Source: Blepharisma japonicum (taxonomy: Eukaryota > Ciliophora > Heterotrichea > Heterotrichida > Blepharismidae). Taken from it: DNA of 64,000 nucleotides. Positions 42,474-53,446 of the stretch are shown here, in pieces. The stretch covers positions 186,001 to 250,000 of the forward strand of contig CATKHK010000064.1 in assembly GCA_949751835.1 (NCBI GenBank), in the 5' to 3' direction. The notes under the pieces are model-generated. The model did not search any database. It was not told where the DNA came from and saw only the letters and a list, made by a program, of their open reading frames with translations. A program made the translations under genes and the position numbers. The stretch's first letter is position 1. Every line of letters starts with the position of its first letter.

Positions 42474-43138
42474 TTTTATTAGTCATCGGATCTATTGGCT
42501 TTACGAGGATTTATCGTTCATGATCATATTTTGTAGGCTTTTTAGATAAAGAAAGTTATTTATAAGATCCTCTTGATAGAGAAATTATACTTTACTGACT
42601 TTTAAGGCTTTTTTAGGATTTTTATAAAAATTAATAAATTAATAGCAGCTTAGAAAATTGTTGGACTTAATTTTTCTAAGCACTGGTTAATCACCTTCTT
42701 ATTATTTCAAGATAAAATTTATATCAGAAATAGTCCATTCTTTGGCTTTAAACATATATAAAATTAATTTCAAAACCCACTAACAGCAACTTTGATATTC
42801 AATCCCTCTCTCTTATCCGATTCCTCAACTTCTTCTGTTTTTCCCTTCTTCCAAATTTTAGATTTTTATCTTCCTATTTTCCATTTCTAATAAAATTAAT
42901 AGTTCATATAATAAACAACTAGCTGCGATCATTTTCAAAATAAATATTTTTTCTTTAAATTTTTAAACCATCTGAATCCACCTCTTTACTTCCCAAAATA
43001 TAAAAAGTCAACCATTTTGTTTTCAATCTTCTAGTCCTGATCTGCCTTTGCTGTTTTTCTATTTCAAAGATCTTTCAGTCTCCTATCCTAAAATTTCGCT
43101 TTGTCAGGTATTTGATTAGCAATTACCATATTTACACC
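42474..43138. other. Divergent intergenic region with hairpin
   Basis: AT-rich, no ORF. At 42648-42681 GCTTAGAAAATT and AATTTTTCTAAGC can pair (one bulged T) around a 9-nt loop. Confidence 0.45.
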
Positions 43139-44207
43139 ATGAAAAAGCTAGAAGAAGGCAAGCTACCTAAGAAGGTACCTTTTTATATAGAGAGGCCGCT
43201 GGGCACGCAGAGATGAGGAAGGTCGCAAGAAGCAAGCAACATCAGAAGAACTTGAGAAGCTTAAGCACTTCTATACCTTCATCAGAGTGCTAATCAAAGA
43301 AGTAGACCCTTTTACTACTGAAGATATTGAAATTGCTCTATCCCAGGTTTCTGAGAAAACTGGGGGCAAGATATCGAAGGACGAATGCAAAGAGCTATTT
43401 CATGAGTTCATTTTAGATCCCCAGAAGCAGAAGAAAAGTAAAGAATATTTAGAGTTCACTGAGAGTAAAAAGCGATTTGATTTAGTTTGGAATTTAGAAG
43501 ATACTGAGCAAAATAGCTTAGCTGAATCAAGATTTCAAGCTTATCATGATCATCTACCAAAGTCACAAGACACAGTAGAAATTTTGAATTTCCTGTCTAC
43601 GATACATTCAAATCCTCCATTATCTAGCTTAGAAAGACGAAGAATCTTAAACAAAGCCCGGGAATTATCAGCAACCCCAATTCCTACCTTCAAAACAAAT
43701 TCCAGGTTAAAGCAAGAAATTCTCCCAGAAATTTTAAACCTGATACCTCCAGCAGAAGACCATCTAGGTATCCAAGATAAGCTGACACTTCTGCGAGGTA
43801 TCCAAAAACACTTAGGAGACTGGGAGAAAATATCTAGAGAGTTCAAAGACCGGGCTCTCAGTTTAGATGTCATAAAGCACACTTGGAGGCGCCTCAAAGC
43901 CACCATGCGAGAAGAAGTAAAGGAAATTAAGAAAAGGCTGCCCCAGTACCATTACATCAAATGGATTCGAGCAGCTATACGAAAGCTTGAGGCACAACTA
44001 GGGAAAAGGGCGCTTAAGTCGCCTCAGCCATCACCTATTGTAGACGCTACACAGAGGGTCAAGAAGATCGATATTTTGAATTTAATGGCTGATGCTGACA
44101 ATAATATGTACGAAGGGTTTCAAGACAACTCAATCTTGGCTTTAAGCTCTTCAAGCTCGTTTAAGAAGTTTGAAAAAATCACCTCAAAATGTGTTAGTCC
44201 CAGCTAG
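43139..44207 (+). CDS. Myb/SANT-like protein, 350 aa, one 16-nt intron
   Basis: Exon 1 is 12 codons (MKKLEEGKLPKK). Removing the 16-nt intron 43175-43190 (GTACCTTTTTATATAG) joins it to RGRWARRDEEGRKKQATSEE, in frame with the long ORF. The segment LLRGIQKHLGDWEKISREFK followed by DVIKHTWRRLK (about residues 215-255) has the spacing and aromatic pattern of a Myb/SANT helix-turn-helix. The N-terminal RGRW resembles the start of a Myb repeat. DNA- or chromatin-binding is therefore likely but not proven. Ends at TAG. Confidence 0.65.
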
Positions 44208-44555
44208 TGCAGAGTGCTGAAATTATAATTAGTTTAAAAATAATTCATAATAGTCTGTGTGAAAAATAGGATAATGAGAGTGAGGTTTCGAAATAATTAT
44301 CTAAGAAGATGGATAATAAATTGTTGGTGTAAATAAATTTCTAGAGTCTAAAGCTAAATTAGAGATTTTAAAATTTTATAAATTCATAATCAGCAGATTC
44401 TTATTGTTAATGCTTTCTCCATTTTTGGACGTAAAATAAATGGACTTCTTCAGTTATTTCTCTTACCATCTAAATGATTTAATAAAGCAAAAATTCTCCA
44501 AACATAACCACAGCCTCAATGTTTAACTTAAATAAGTATATTTTTTTAATAAATT
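44208..44555. other. Intergenic, no feature seen
   Basis: AT-rich spacer between two plus-strand genes; expected to contain the promoter of the 7TM gene. Nothing recognised. Confidence 0.4.
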
Positions 44556-46211
44556 ATGATTTTATTCCATATTCTTTTTCATCTCACCTATGGGATTATA
44601 AGTGACACAGACATCAGCTTCAGCAAACCCTCTGCAAAATCATGGACATGATTTGACTTTGAAGAAGGTGGTTGGATTGCCCTGAATCTCTCTATTACCT
44701 CCAATAGCACTGGCTCATTAGGTATCTATCTCTGTGGACTTGGCGATGTCAACTCAATCGCTAAGGAATTTAAATCGAATTTCTGCATTAATAGCACAAA
44801 TGCTGGAAATTATTCTGATTGTGACTATAATTTTACATATCCTTTTTATGGGCCGGATTACAAGAATAATACTGATTTTCTCAATTATTTAAGAAAAATT
44901 AGAATCAATAAGTTTAGTCTTACAGAAGAGGATTGGGAATTCTATTTGGAGCAGTTTATATATGATCAGACTAAGAGTGATAGAAATTTGAAAGGCCAAG
45001 ATGGCAGTGATATCACAGCCAGAATAAACAAGTCAAAGTTATATTATTTTGTTGCTGCAAATTGTGTAGAAAACAAAGTTGAATTAAGCATTGATTATAC
45101 ATTCATGAATCCAGGTGGAGAAAATTTACCAGTTGGATATATTGAAATTAAATATGCAATGAATGGTGCACAAGTAGGCTGATTATCAATAATTGGTCTT
45201 TGATTATTATCATGAATTCTCGTCAGAAAACTCAAACTTTCATTAATCCAGATTTACTTAATACTCAACTCAATGATATGAGTAGGATTTTCTTGAATGT
45301 TTAAGATCTATTGAGAAGATTATTCTGATACAGGAAAATCTGATGAGGAATTAAAAAATTGAAGCCTATATTTATTTGCTACTTCTGAGTGCTTATTCTT
45401 TTGAATTGTCATAGTCATATGCGCAGGATCTGGGATCACGAAGTCATCAATACAATGCTGAACACTTGTAAAAGCAATTTTTGTAGTCGGGTCTCTTTTT
45501 TACTGCATGAGACTTTATGTAGAGATAGGAGATGATGGATTGTTTTCGCTTTCAGGGAGTTATATTCTGATTTTAGCTATTTGCATATGAGATACAACGA
45601 AAAATAGCAGAAATTTAGCTAAACAAATACAATTAATTTCTGAAGCAGGAATTGACCCTATAAACACTCCTTTTTGATTTAAATATAGAATGTTTAGATT
45701 TCTAAGGATCACATTGGTCATTTTTATGCTTGCTCTGAGCACTTGCGTGATAATAACTGTATTTTACCTTGAATATAAGCCTTGAGTGGCAATTAGCACT
45801 CACCTCAGCATTATTTATCAGTGTTATTTGGTTCTTTTTCTATTTTTCCATTTTAGAAAACAAGATCCATTTTTTGATCAAATTGAAACTTTAAGCTTAG
45901 GCGAAAACGGACCTTTAGTATCTTTAGATGACATTCTGCAAGGAATGTTTGACAGAAATACATTATTTGCATACTCAGAGGGTATGATGCTTGTAATCAA
46001 TATTTAGCCATACGAAAAAGAGAGATTTCTCCCTATAGTTGCTGAAGTCGCAGTGATAGAACAGCCTGGAGAAATTCCAAGCTTAACTTTGGGCATCCCA
46101 ATTCGCATATATAGTTCAGAAGATAAAGACAACGAAAATGATGAAAAAGGCCTTGCTTATCAAATTGAAGACAGCTGCATATCTTTAGAAGATGTAAAAG
46201 TTGAAATATAG
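44556..46211 (+). CDS. Seven-transmembrane receptor-like protein (GOST-like), 546 aa
   Basis: The gene is rebuilt from fragments: about a dozen in-frame TGA-Trp codons and one 15-nt intron at 45993-46007 (GTAATCAATATTTAG). It has a signal peptide (MILFHILFHLTYGIIS), a ~190-residue luminal/extracellular domain with paired Cys and N-glycosylation sites, seven membrane helices (from VGWLSIIGLWLLSW to HLSIIYQCYLVLFLFFHF) and an acidic cytosolic tail. The large ectodomain plus 7TM layout resembles the GOST/TMEM145/TMEM87 group; sequence identity to any of them cannot be checked here. Ends at TAG. Confidence 0.65.
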
Positions 46212-46288
46212 TACTAAATAAATTTACAAGAATTTATTACTTATAAAATTATATATGCTCCTATAATTGCTGGCAATAATAAAAAATC

Positions 46289-48175
46289 TTAAGTTAATAA
46301 TTGAATTGAGCAGGTTGAAAACACACTATCTTCATTGTATTCAAAGTTCGCCTTGCATTCCCAATGCGCTTTTACTCCTTTTCCAATTGCTAGAGTATTC
46401 CATACACAAACTCTCATAAGCTCTTTAATTGATTGAAATCCTTCTAACTCTTTCAGTAGGCTTCTAGCGCTATCAAATGATTCCTTGCAGTCTACAATGA
46501 GTCTATCAATTTCCACTGTTTTCGGCAAAAATTTTACTGTCTCATATGCATCATATTCCAGTTTCTGAGGTATCTGAAGTGCGTTAAAAGCTTTAAATCT
46601 CTTATTAAACCTTGGAATCTCAATTTCAGGAATAACATTTTCTATTAGGTTATATTTGATCAAGATTGCATGCAACCTAACCATTCCTCTGCACATTAGT
46701 CTTAGCCCTGACGCTAATTTATACTCATCTTGATAATATTTTGGGCATTTTAATTTTTTCTTTTTAGCTTGTTTTGATGTGAAAAATTCAATGGAAGCTT
46801 TTAAGCCATTTAAATAGGCACCATATAAGAAATCCATGTAAAACATTGCCATGCCAATTTCTGAGACTGCATAAAGTTTGAGTTCGAAGCTTAGTCTCAG
46901 ATAAAGGATCATTAACGACATCACTTGTGTGAAAATCCATTGGAAAATTAATTGACCTTGCCGTTGCTTGCCAAAAATTTGCTGCTCGACATAATTGGCT
47001 TCACTAATGAGGATGTTGAAATCAGAAAAATACTTGGGAAGGATCCTTTGCTGACGAGTTTTATTTTTAAGAGATAAAAGAATTGTTTCTTTATATACAA
47101 TTTCGACTCGTTTTAAATATGTAGTGAAGTCTCCATTCTGGCTTATTAGATTTATATCAATCCCATATTTTTGCATTGAATTCATGAGTACCCGTTGCAA
47201 TGAAACATTATGAAATACTTTGATTTCGTTATCCATAGTCTCAAATAGGTGATACTCATATAAAACTCTAGATGCAATATCGAATGAAGGAATAGAATTT
47301 AAGAAAGAAATCAAATGGTCTAAATCAGTTGCTTCTTGTATTGAGCATAGTCTTGAAAGAGACTCAATGAATGCTTCTATACGAGAAATAGCCATCTGGA
47401 ATGTGTAGTTTTCAACCTTGTAAATTTTGTTTGCTCCAAAATAAGGAACTTTTGTTAAACAGTATTTTTCATTGAAAACTTCTGAAAAAAATTCATTATT
47501 CCTGCCTTTTATTCCTTCCAGCTGCTTAGTTATAAAAGGGATATATGATTCAGCGGCACTAAGCCCAGATCCTTTAGGCTTAACTAAATTATTCATCAAA
47601 TAAAACAATGCCCTAAAAAACCTTAACGCTCCTAATATGTTTTCATTTTCTATCCCTTTTTCAGCTGCGAGAAGGTGTTGTTCAAGGTCATGTTCATCAA
47701 CCTCGAAAGCTTGGAATTTTATGCCTGAATATCCATAGTCATCTTCTCTTAAGCAAGTAGTCAAGTGTACAAGTTTATGGATGCTTTCAATAACAAAGAC
47801 ACAAGCCTCAAAACATGCTTTAATTATAAGATTTTCATTGAGTAACTCAGGAGTATGAAAATACACACAAGCATACATGGAATTAACCACAGATTGCCCT
47901 TCGATTCATAAAGCAAAATTTTTTATTTGCTGATCTAAAATTCCAAGAACTTGAAAATCTGTGAGATTTTGTGGATGAGGGATAGACCCATTAGAAATTA
48001 AATCAGAGATCAAAGGAAGAGCCATTAATTCCATCCCTGAATCAAGCTTTGGGTCCATCAGTTCTACTGCAGACATACTTTCGTAATAAGAGAACGCAGG
48101 TGCTGCTATAACCTGACTGTATTTTAAGTGCGTCGAAGCAGATCTAAGCCGTTCTGTAATGTCTGTGAAAGCCAT
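46289..48175 (-). CDS. NAA35: N-alpha-acetyltransferase 35, NatC auxiliary subunit (Mak10), 628 aa
   Basis: The N-terminus carries the Mak10 signature: LKYSQVIAAPAFSYYESMSA followed by VELMDPKLDSGM, then LTDFQVLGILDQQIKNFALW, whose Trp is TGA at 47908-47906, and IEGQSVVNSMYACVYFHTP. This is the non-catalytic subunit that anchors NatC (NAA30/NAA38) to ribosomes for N-terminal acetylation. The C-terminal two thirds are helical and less conserved. Only 11 bp separate its ATG from the stop of the upstream carrier gene. Ends at TAA. Confidence 0.9.
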
Positions 48176-48186
48176 GCCTTAATAGA

Positions 48187-49008
48187 TTATTTATTTTTAG
48201 TTAAAACTAAGACTATTGTTTTAGCTAGGTTTTCATGAACAGCTAAAATTATAGCGGAATTCAAGACTGTGTGCATAAGCTTGGTGGAAAGGCCATTATA
48301 AAGCACACCGAATCCTTCTTTTTGGAGAATGAAATTCATGACTTCAATAAAGCCTAGAGCTTTTTTTTCTTCGATTTGAGTTCTAGTTCTAATAGTGAAT
48401 ATTGGATAAGTTACTAGTGTAGAAATGAATTTGGAAAAAGCGCCAAATAAAAAGTATATTAAAGCGCTTGATTTTTTACTGAATTTTTGCTTTATGTGCT
48501 CATAAATAGCAAACTGAATCATTGGATTTAATGTTAAAGCTAAACTTCCAGACAGTCCTTTAAATAATCCTAAAAAGCCTTCTTTTTCAACAATTTTTTG
48601 GAAGCATTCAATGATCCCCTGCTTGGATTTTTCTTTCATAAGCCTTGTGTTGACTGTCCATATAGGAGTATTAAGAACAGTAGTGATAGAGCTTGCGATA
48701 AAGCTGATAATGAGACTATCAAAGATTGATAATACTTTTTTAGATCTTTTAAAGTAACTTTGCATGATTCTATAGATGAGAAAATAAATCCCTTGTGTAG
48801 TTACTGCGCTAACAAGTGTTGAAAGAAACCCTGAATATAACGATTTTAAGCCTTCTGTTTTGTGAAGACTTTTAATGAAACTCAAAAAAGTAACTTTTTG
48901 GTGAGTTGCTTGCATACGAGTTCGGAGAGACTCAAATGGATGAAGAAGAATCGCAGCTATTAATGCGCTTAGAGATCCTGAAATTCCATGAGCCAGGGAT
49001 TCTTTCAT
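48187..49008 (-). CDS. Mitochondrial-carrier-family protein, PMP34 (SLC25A17)-like, 273 aa
   Basis: Three ~90-residue repeats, each with two membrane helices and a carrier signature after the odd helix: HPFESLRTRM, TPIWTVNTRLM, YPIFTIRTRTQ. The second motif (P-x-W-x-V-N-T-R-L) and the following LNPMIQFAIYEHIK are characteristic of the peroxisomal CoA/NAD/ATP carrier group. A peroxisomal rather than mitochondrial location is therefore favoured, by family knowledge only. Uninterrupted; ends at TAA. Confidence 0.85.
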   Translation of the reverse strand: MKESLAHGISGSLSALIAAILLHPFESLRTRMQATHQKVTFLSFIKSLHKTEGLKSLYSGFLSTLVSAVTTQGIYFLIYRIMQSYFKRSKKVLSIFDSLIISFIASSITTVLNTPIWTVNTRLMKEKSKQGIIECFQKIVEKEGFLGLFKGLSGSLALTLNPMIQFAIYEHIKQKFSKKSSALIYFLFGAFSKFISTLVTYPIFTIRTRTQIEEKKALGFIEVMNFILQKEGFGVLYNGLSTKLMHTVLNSAIILAVHENLAKTIVLVLTKNK

Positions 49009-49297
49009 TTATACTAAGATTTATCCATTTTGTGACATAAGAATTTTCTTATAATATTTCTAATAAATTTAAATTTCCATAATTTCATAGCGTTTAAATA
49101 TTTATTGGCTTGATTTAGAGATTTCTCTATAATCATATTAATAGGAGCATTAGATTGCAGGAAACTGCATTTAATTTTATTAAGAATTTTAGGGCAAGAT
49201 AATAATTGAAGACAAATGCCCTTAAGAGAAATTTCCAAAAATATTTAAAATATATTAATTTTTAAAAATAAAATTTGGGGGCTTTTGTAAAAATATA

Positions 49298-50854
49298 ATG
49301 AACTCATTAGCATTTGACCCAAAAAGCGTTCTCGCTCGTGTATGACTTGCAGCACATTGGGACAAAAAACTTAGCAAGAATCAAATTTATCAGCATGACG
49401 TAACTGATTCAGTTATCGCAATAAAAAATGGAAGTCTTTATTCCTTAAGAATCTCTGGCTATCTTCTTCTTGGGCTCTCCAAAATCTACAACAAAAAAAG
49501 TTTCCTTACCCTTGAAGAAATTGAGCAACTAATGGACCAAGTCAGCCAAGGAATCCGTGTAAGTGGCGCTGAAACTTTAAAAAGCATGGGAATTACTAAT
49601 GCTCCTGAAAAACTCCGTCTAAACCCTTTAAAAATCTTGACTCCAGAAACTATGGCTATGAACCTTATGCAAGGCAATAAACAGCATCAAGAAAGAATGA
49701 GAAATAATGCTTCAGCTGACTCTTTGAACCTTCCTGACAAATTCTTAGGAAATGACCTGAAGTCAAACACAAATCAAAAAAAAGATTTATTAGGAAGAAA
49801 CACTACCTTTTTAGATGATGTGCAGCTAGCTGCAGCTTGGCTTCAAAAAGAAGGGGACGAACCATTACAAGAAGAAGAGGAAGAAGAAAATAAAGATGGA
49901 GAATTTCAGCCTGGAAATCCTACAAAAAGACCTAGAACTGACAAAACACCAGTATGGCAAACTTTGATTAACCCAAATCCTCCACCAGCTCAAGATACAA
50001 CAGCTCCCTCAGATGCTGCTCCTGATGCCGAGATGCCTCCTGCAATTGTACCGCTCTCAATGCAGCTAGATAATAGCGAAACCAAAGGCAAAAAAGCTCC
50101 ACCAAAAGTAAAAAAAGAAGAAGACGCAAAGCCGCCAGTCAAAAAAGAAGAACGACCACCACAAAAATCCCGTAGAGCTAAAGGAAAAACAGTTAGATAT
50201 GAGGACGCTTCTATTGTCCTTGACTACGATATGCAAGCTGGCCTTGACTCTACAGCAGATATTGTCAAAAACCCTCGCTTCTTTTATCCAATAGCTGACT
50301 TAGTTCCTCCTGATTCTGATACCATGCTTTATTCTACGACAGTTCCTGATATGAATCCAGAACTTGAAACTTTTTACATCTCCAATATCAAGCTTTTAAG
50401 GATGAAAACACATTTAAGAGAGCTTGAAGAAGAAAATAAAACTGTTCCTCAGCCGCGTCAGCATGCACATCCTGCTGAAAAGCCTAAAGCTATTGAAAAT
50501 TCTCATAATAAAGAAAATATCCCTGATAAGCACATAGAAAATCCTCCACAAGAAAATGTCCAAACTCACATAAATGAGCCAGTTATCAATAAGGTGGAGA
50601 AAACTGAAGAAACCAAGCTTGAAGATCAGTGAAATTCGAGGACTTTGAAGCTGCTAAAACTTCTGAAAATGAAGTTTAGCACTGTGGAAATGATCAACTT
50701 TGATGATTTATCAAAGAAAAAAGAAAGAAGGGTCATGGCTTGTGGTTTTTATGAGCTATTGCAGCTGGCGCTTAAAGATTTTATATTCCTGTCACAATTT
50801 GGAGGTCAAATTATAGTGAGGCCAACTGAGAGAATTAGGATACTAGATATTTAA
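49298..50854 (+). CDS. Cohesin kleisin subunit, Rad21/Scc1/Rec8 family, 518 aa
   Basis: The N-terminal 100 residues are the SMC3-binding kleisin domain: LARVWLAAHWDKKLSKNQI (first Trp is TGA), LRISGYLLLGLSKIYNKKS and LTLEEIEQLMDQV. The long acidic, Pro-rich middle (about residues 140-450) is disordered and would hold separase sites. The C-terminal ~65 residues form the winged helix that binds the SMC1 head (FYELLQLALKDFIFLSQF, ending RIRILDI). A TGA-Trp at about 50630 joins the parts. It holds sister chromatids together; mitotic versus meiotic type cannot be decided. Ends at TAA. Confidence 0.9.
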
Positions 50855-50968
50855 TTGTTGTTTAATAAAATAATTGTATATTTATTAAGAAAAATATTAT
50901 TGAAAAAAATCGCAATCTAAATAATTATTTTATTATAGATAATTGATTTAATATAATTATTTTAAATA

Positions 50969-51598
50969 ATGAACTCAGATTGGTAGACTATAGACAGAGA
51001 TTGTCGCTTAAACCTGATATTTGTTGGATCAGAATGCACAGGAAAGTCTTCATTTATTTTGCAATTTGCTGATCGAGTATTTGCTGAAGATTATATCAAA
51101 ACAATTGGAATCGATTTTGTAAGAATTATACAGAAAATTGGCTGAGCTCAGCACTTAAATACAGCTTTTAAGCTGCATATGTGAGATACTTCTGGGCAAG
51201 AAAGATTTAAATCTATTACAGCAAACTACTTTAGAGGTGGTCATGGATTTTTAATATTTTTTAGTGTAATTGATAGAAGATCATTCGAAGAAGTTAAATT
51301 TTGAAAAGAGTTTATAGGGAGTCATAGTGATATAGTGCATGGATTTGTTTTAGTAGGAAATAAATGTGATTTAGAAAATGAAAGAGTCGTTTCTTATGAT
51401 GAAGGAAAAGAATTTGCAGATAGTTTAGGAATTCCTTATATTGAAGCATCTGCGAAGTATGGATTCAACATTGGAAGAACTCTAGAAACATTAATTCTTC
51501 ACATTACACCGTTTTTGACTTTCCAACAATATCCTAGAAATCATTTAAATGACTCAAATAAGTGATGACAATCTATGAAAAACTGAATTTTACACTAA
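50969..51598 (+). CDS. Rab-family small GTPase without prenylation motif, 204 aa
   Basis: Exon 1 is 14 nt. The intron 50983-50997 (GTAGACTATAGACAG) splits a TGA-Trp codon and gives MNSDWDCRLNLIFVGSECTGKSSF. All G motifs are present: P-loop GSECTGKS, switch Thr in IKTIGIDF, WDTSGQERF (Trp is TGA at 51182-51184), NKCD and EASAK. The C-terminus (SNKWWQSMKNWILH) has no cysteine, so the usual geranylgeranyl anchor is missing. Rabs direct vesicle traffic; this one is probably soluble or held by other means. Ends at TAA. Confidence 0.88.
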
Positions 51599-51800
51599 AA
51601 GCTTTAAGATTAATCATTTGTTTTATACTAAACTAAATGTAAAAAAATATGATATGCTATATCTATTAAATGCTTAGATAAATTGAGAAATATAAGGATC
51701 CAAGTGTAATTTTAAATATTTTGCTATCTTATCATATCAATTCAGAGTAAGTTTGAGAGGTAAATAATATATGAACAAATAAATACAGTTATATAACAAA

Positions 51801-53434
51801 ATGAAAAATAAAGGCGTTGACTTAAACTCATCAATAAGACTCTCTATGAGGAAGGTTCAAAATGCTAGAAACGAGTATTTAAATATAACAGAAAATACCT
51901 TGCCTCAAGATACTACTCAAAGGGTAGCTACCTGACGTAACTCAATTGATACTTTGCAAAAAGACCTCCGATCTCATGGCGAATTTTTAAAGCAACTCCG
52001 CAGAGAAACACCTTCGTCTATATATGAAGTTAATAAAGGCACCAGTTTTCTTATGAAAGTCTCAGAAAAGTTTTCAAACGATTTCAAAGTACTTATAAAC
52101 ATTTTGAAAAATTCTGCTCATCTTCCTAAAACATGCGAATTTAAAACTTGAGACTTAGTTCTTCAAAGCATTTCTATAGAAATTTCTAAATTAAATGCAG
52201 CCTCAGTCTCACAAAACCAAGAAGGAATCCAAGAAATTCTGTGTGAGCTTTATGATATCAAAGAACATCTAACCAGTCAGATTTTCAAATCAATGATGCA
52301 TAGAAAAATTGTTTTGTGAATGGATTTGAATATTTTGGAAACTGGCTATGTGAAAGGTGAAATATTAGATATTGTGCAGAATATTGTTGATTATAAAAAT
52401 GAGCATGGGTATATACCAGCAAAAATAGACTACGTTCATCCTAAGATAAGCCAAGAACTCCCACAGATAAATTCTTCACCAAAAGCAAAAGTAAATTTTA
52501 TTCAAACTTTAACTGCATTCACAGATGAATTCCAGACCATGATCAGGATGATTGAAAATAATTTTCAGCTAAATACAGTAATTTTCGATTAGAGTCTAAA
52601 AAAAAGTCTCCAAATGCGAAAAGCTTAAGAAACGAGCTAGAACAAACTCATAAAAATCAAGAAAAGCTAGAAGAAGAAGTCCAAAACTTAAGAATTATGA
52701 TGAGAAATCCTGACAGGCGTGAGTGGTTTCAAATGACGAGGGATTTAGAAGAAAAATCTATGAAAATCGAGCATGACTCCAGGCAGATCCAAAAAATCAA
52801 CATGGAAAAAATTTCTTTGGAAAGTGAAAATCTCCATTTAGCTCAACACGCCAAACAGCTTGAAGCTCAATTAGCTAAAATAAACGAAACATTTTTGCCA
52901 AGGCTTGAAGAAGCTGAAAAAATCCACGCAGAATTAATCCAAGAAATAAAAAATATTCGGCAAGATGCTGAATTGCTCCCTGGGATGTTTAGAAATGAAG
53001 CTTTTATGAAGAAAAAGATCAGGGACGAAAAAATAATAACCGAAGACAAAATGAATCAAGCAATAGACGAGCTCGAAAAAGAAAAGCAAAAAATCAAAAC
53101 AATTATCGAGGAAAAACAAAGAAAAGAAAAAATTGCTATGCAAGCTGTGGCTGCTAGAAATTTAATTGATAAAGAGTTGAAAGAAGCACAAGCTTTCATT
53201 GTGACACTGCAAGGGAAAATTACAGACCAGTCAAATTTTGAACAAGATATGAAGCAAGAGGTTGAAAAATACAAAAAAAGGCATGATGAAATGCAAGAGC
53301 ATATTTATGCTCAAAATAACAGAATTAATGAGCTGGAAGATCAGAAAAAAGTATTATTGAGTCAGCTAAAAGAATCAGGAGGCAGATCTCAAGCTCACTA
53401 TACATATAGAACTGTAAAAGGAAATAACCCATAA
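51801..53434 (+). CDS. Coiled-coil protein of unknown function, about 538 aa
   Basis: Starts MKNKGVDLNSSIRLSM and uses three or more TGA-Trp codons. The first ~260 residues are helical. A TAG at 52590-52592 interrupts. The second half (from about 52595, AAA/AAG-rich then SLRNELEQTHKNQEKLEEEV) is a long coiled coil ending TVKGNNP and TAA. A 15-nt GT...AG stretch (52578-52592) removes the stop but leaves the wrong frame. A 17-nt intron (52578-52594) fixes it, as would one extra A in the A8 run just after. Thus the junction is uncertain, though one gene is the simplest reading. Confidence 0.6.
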
Positions 53435-53446
53435 TAACTTAATAAT

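Noticed and set aside
49014-49238. Minus-strand ORF of 74 aa between the carrier and kleisin genes
   Set aside because: It would leave only ~60 bp for a divergent promoter, has no recognisable family, and such ORFs are common in AT-rich DNA with two stop codons.
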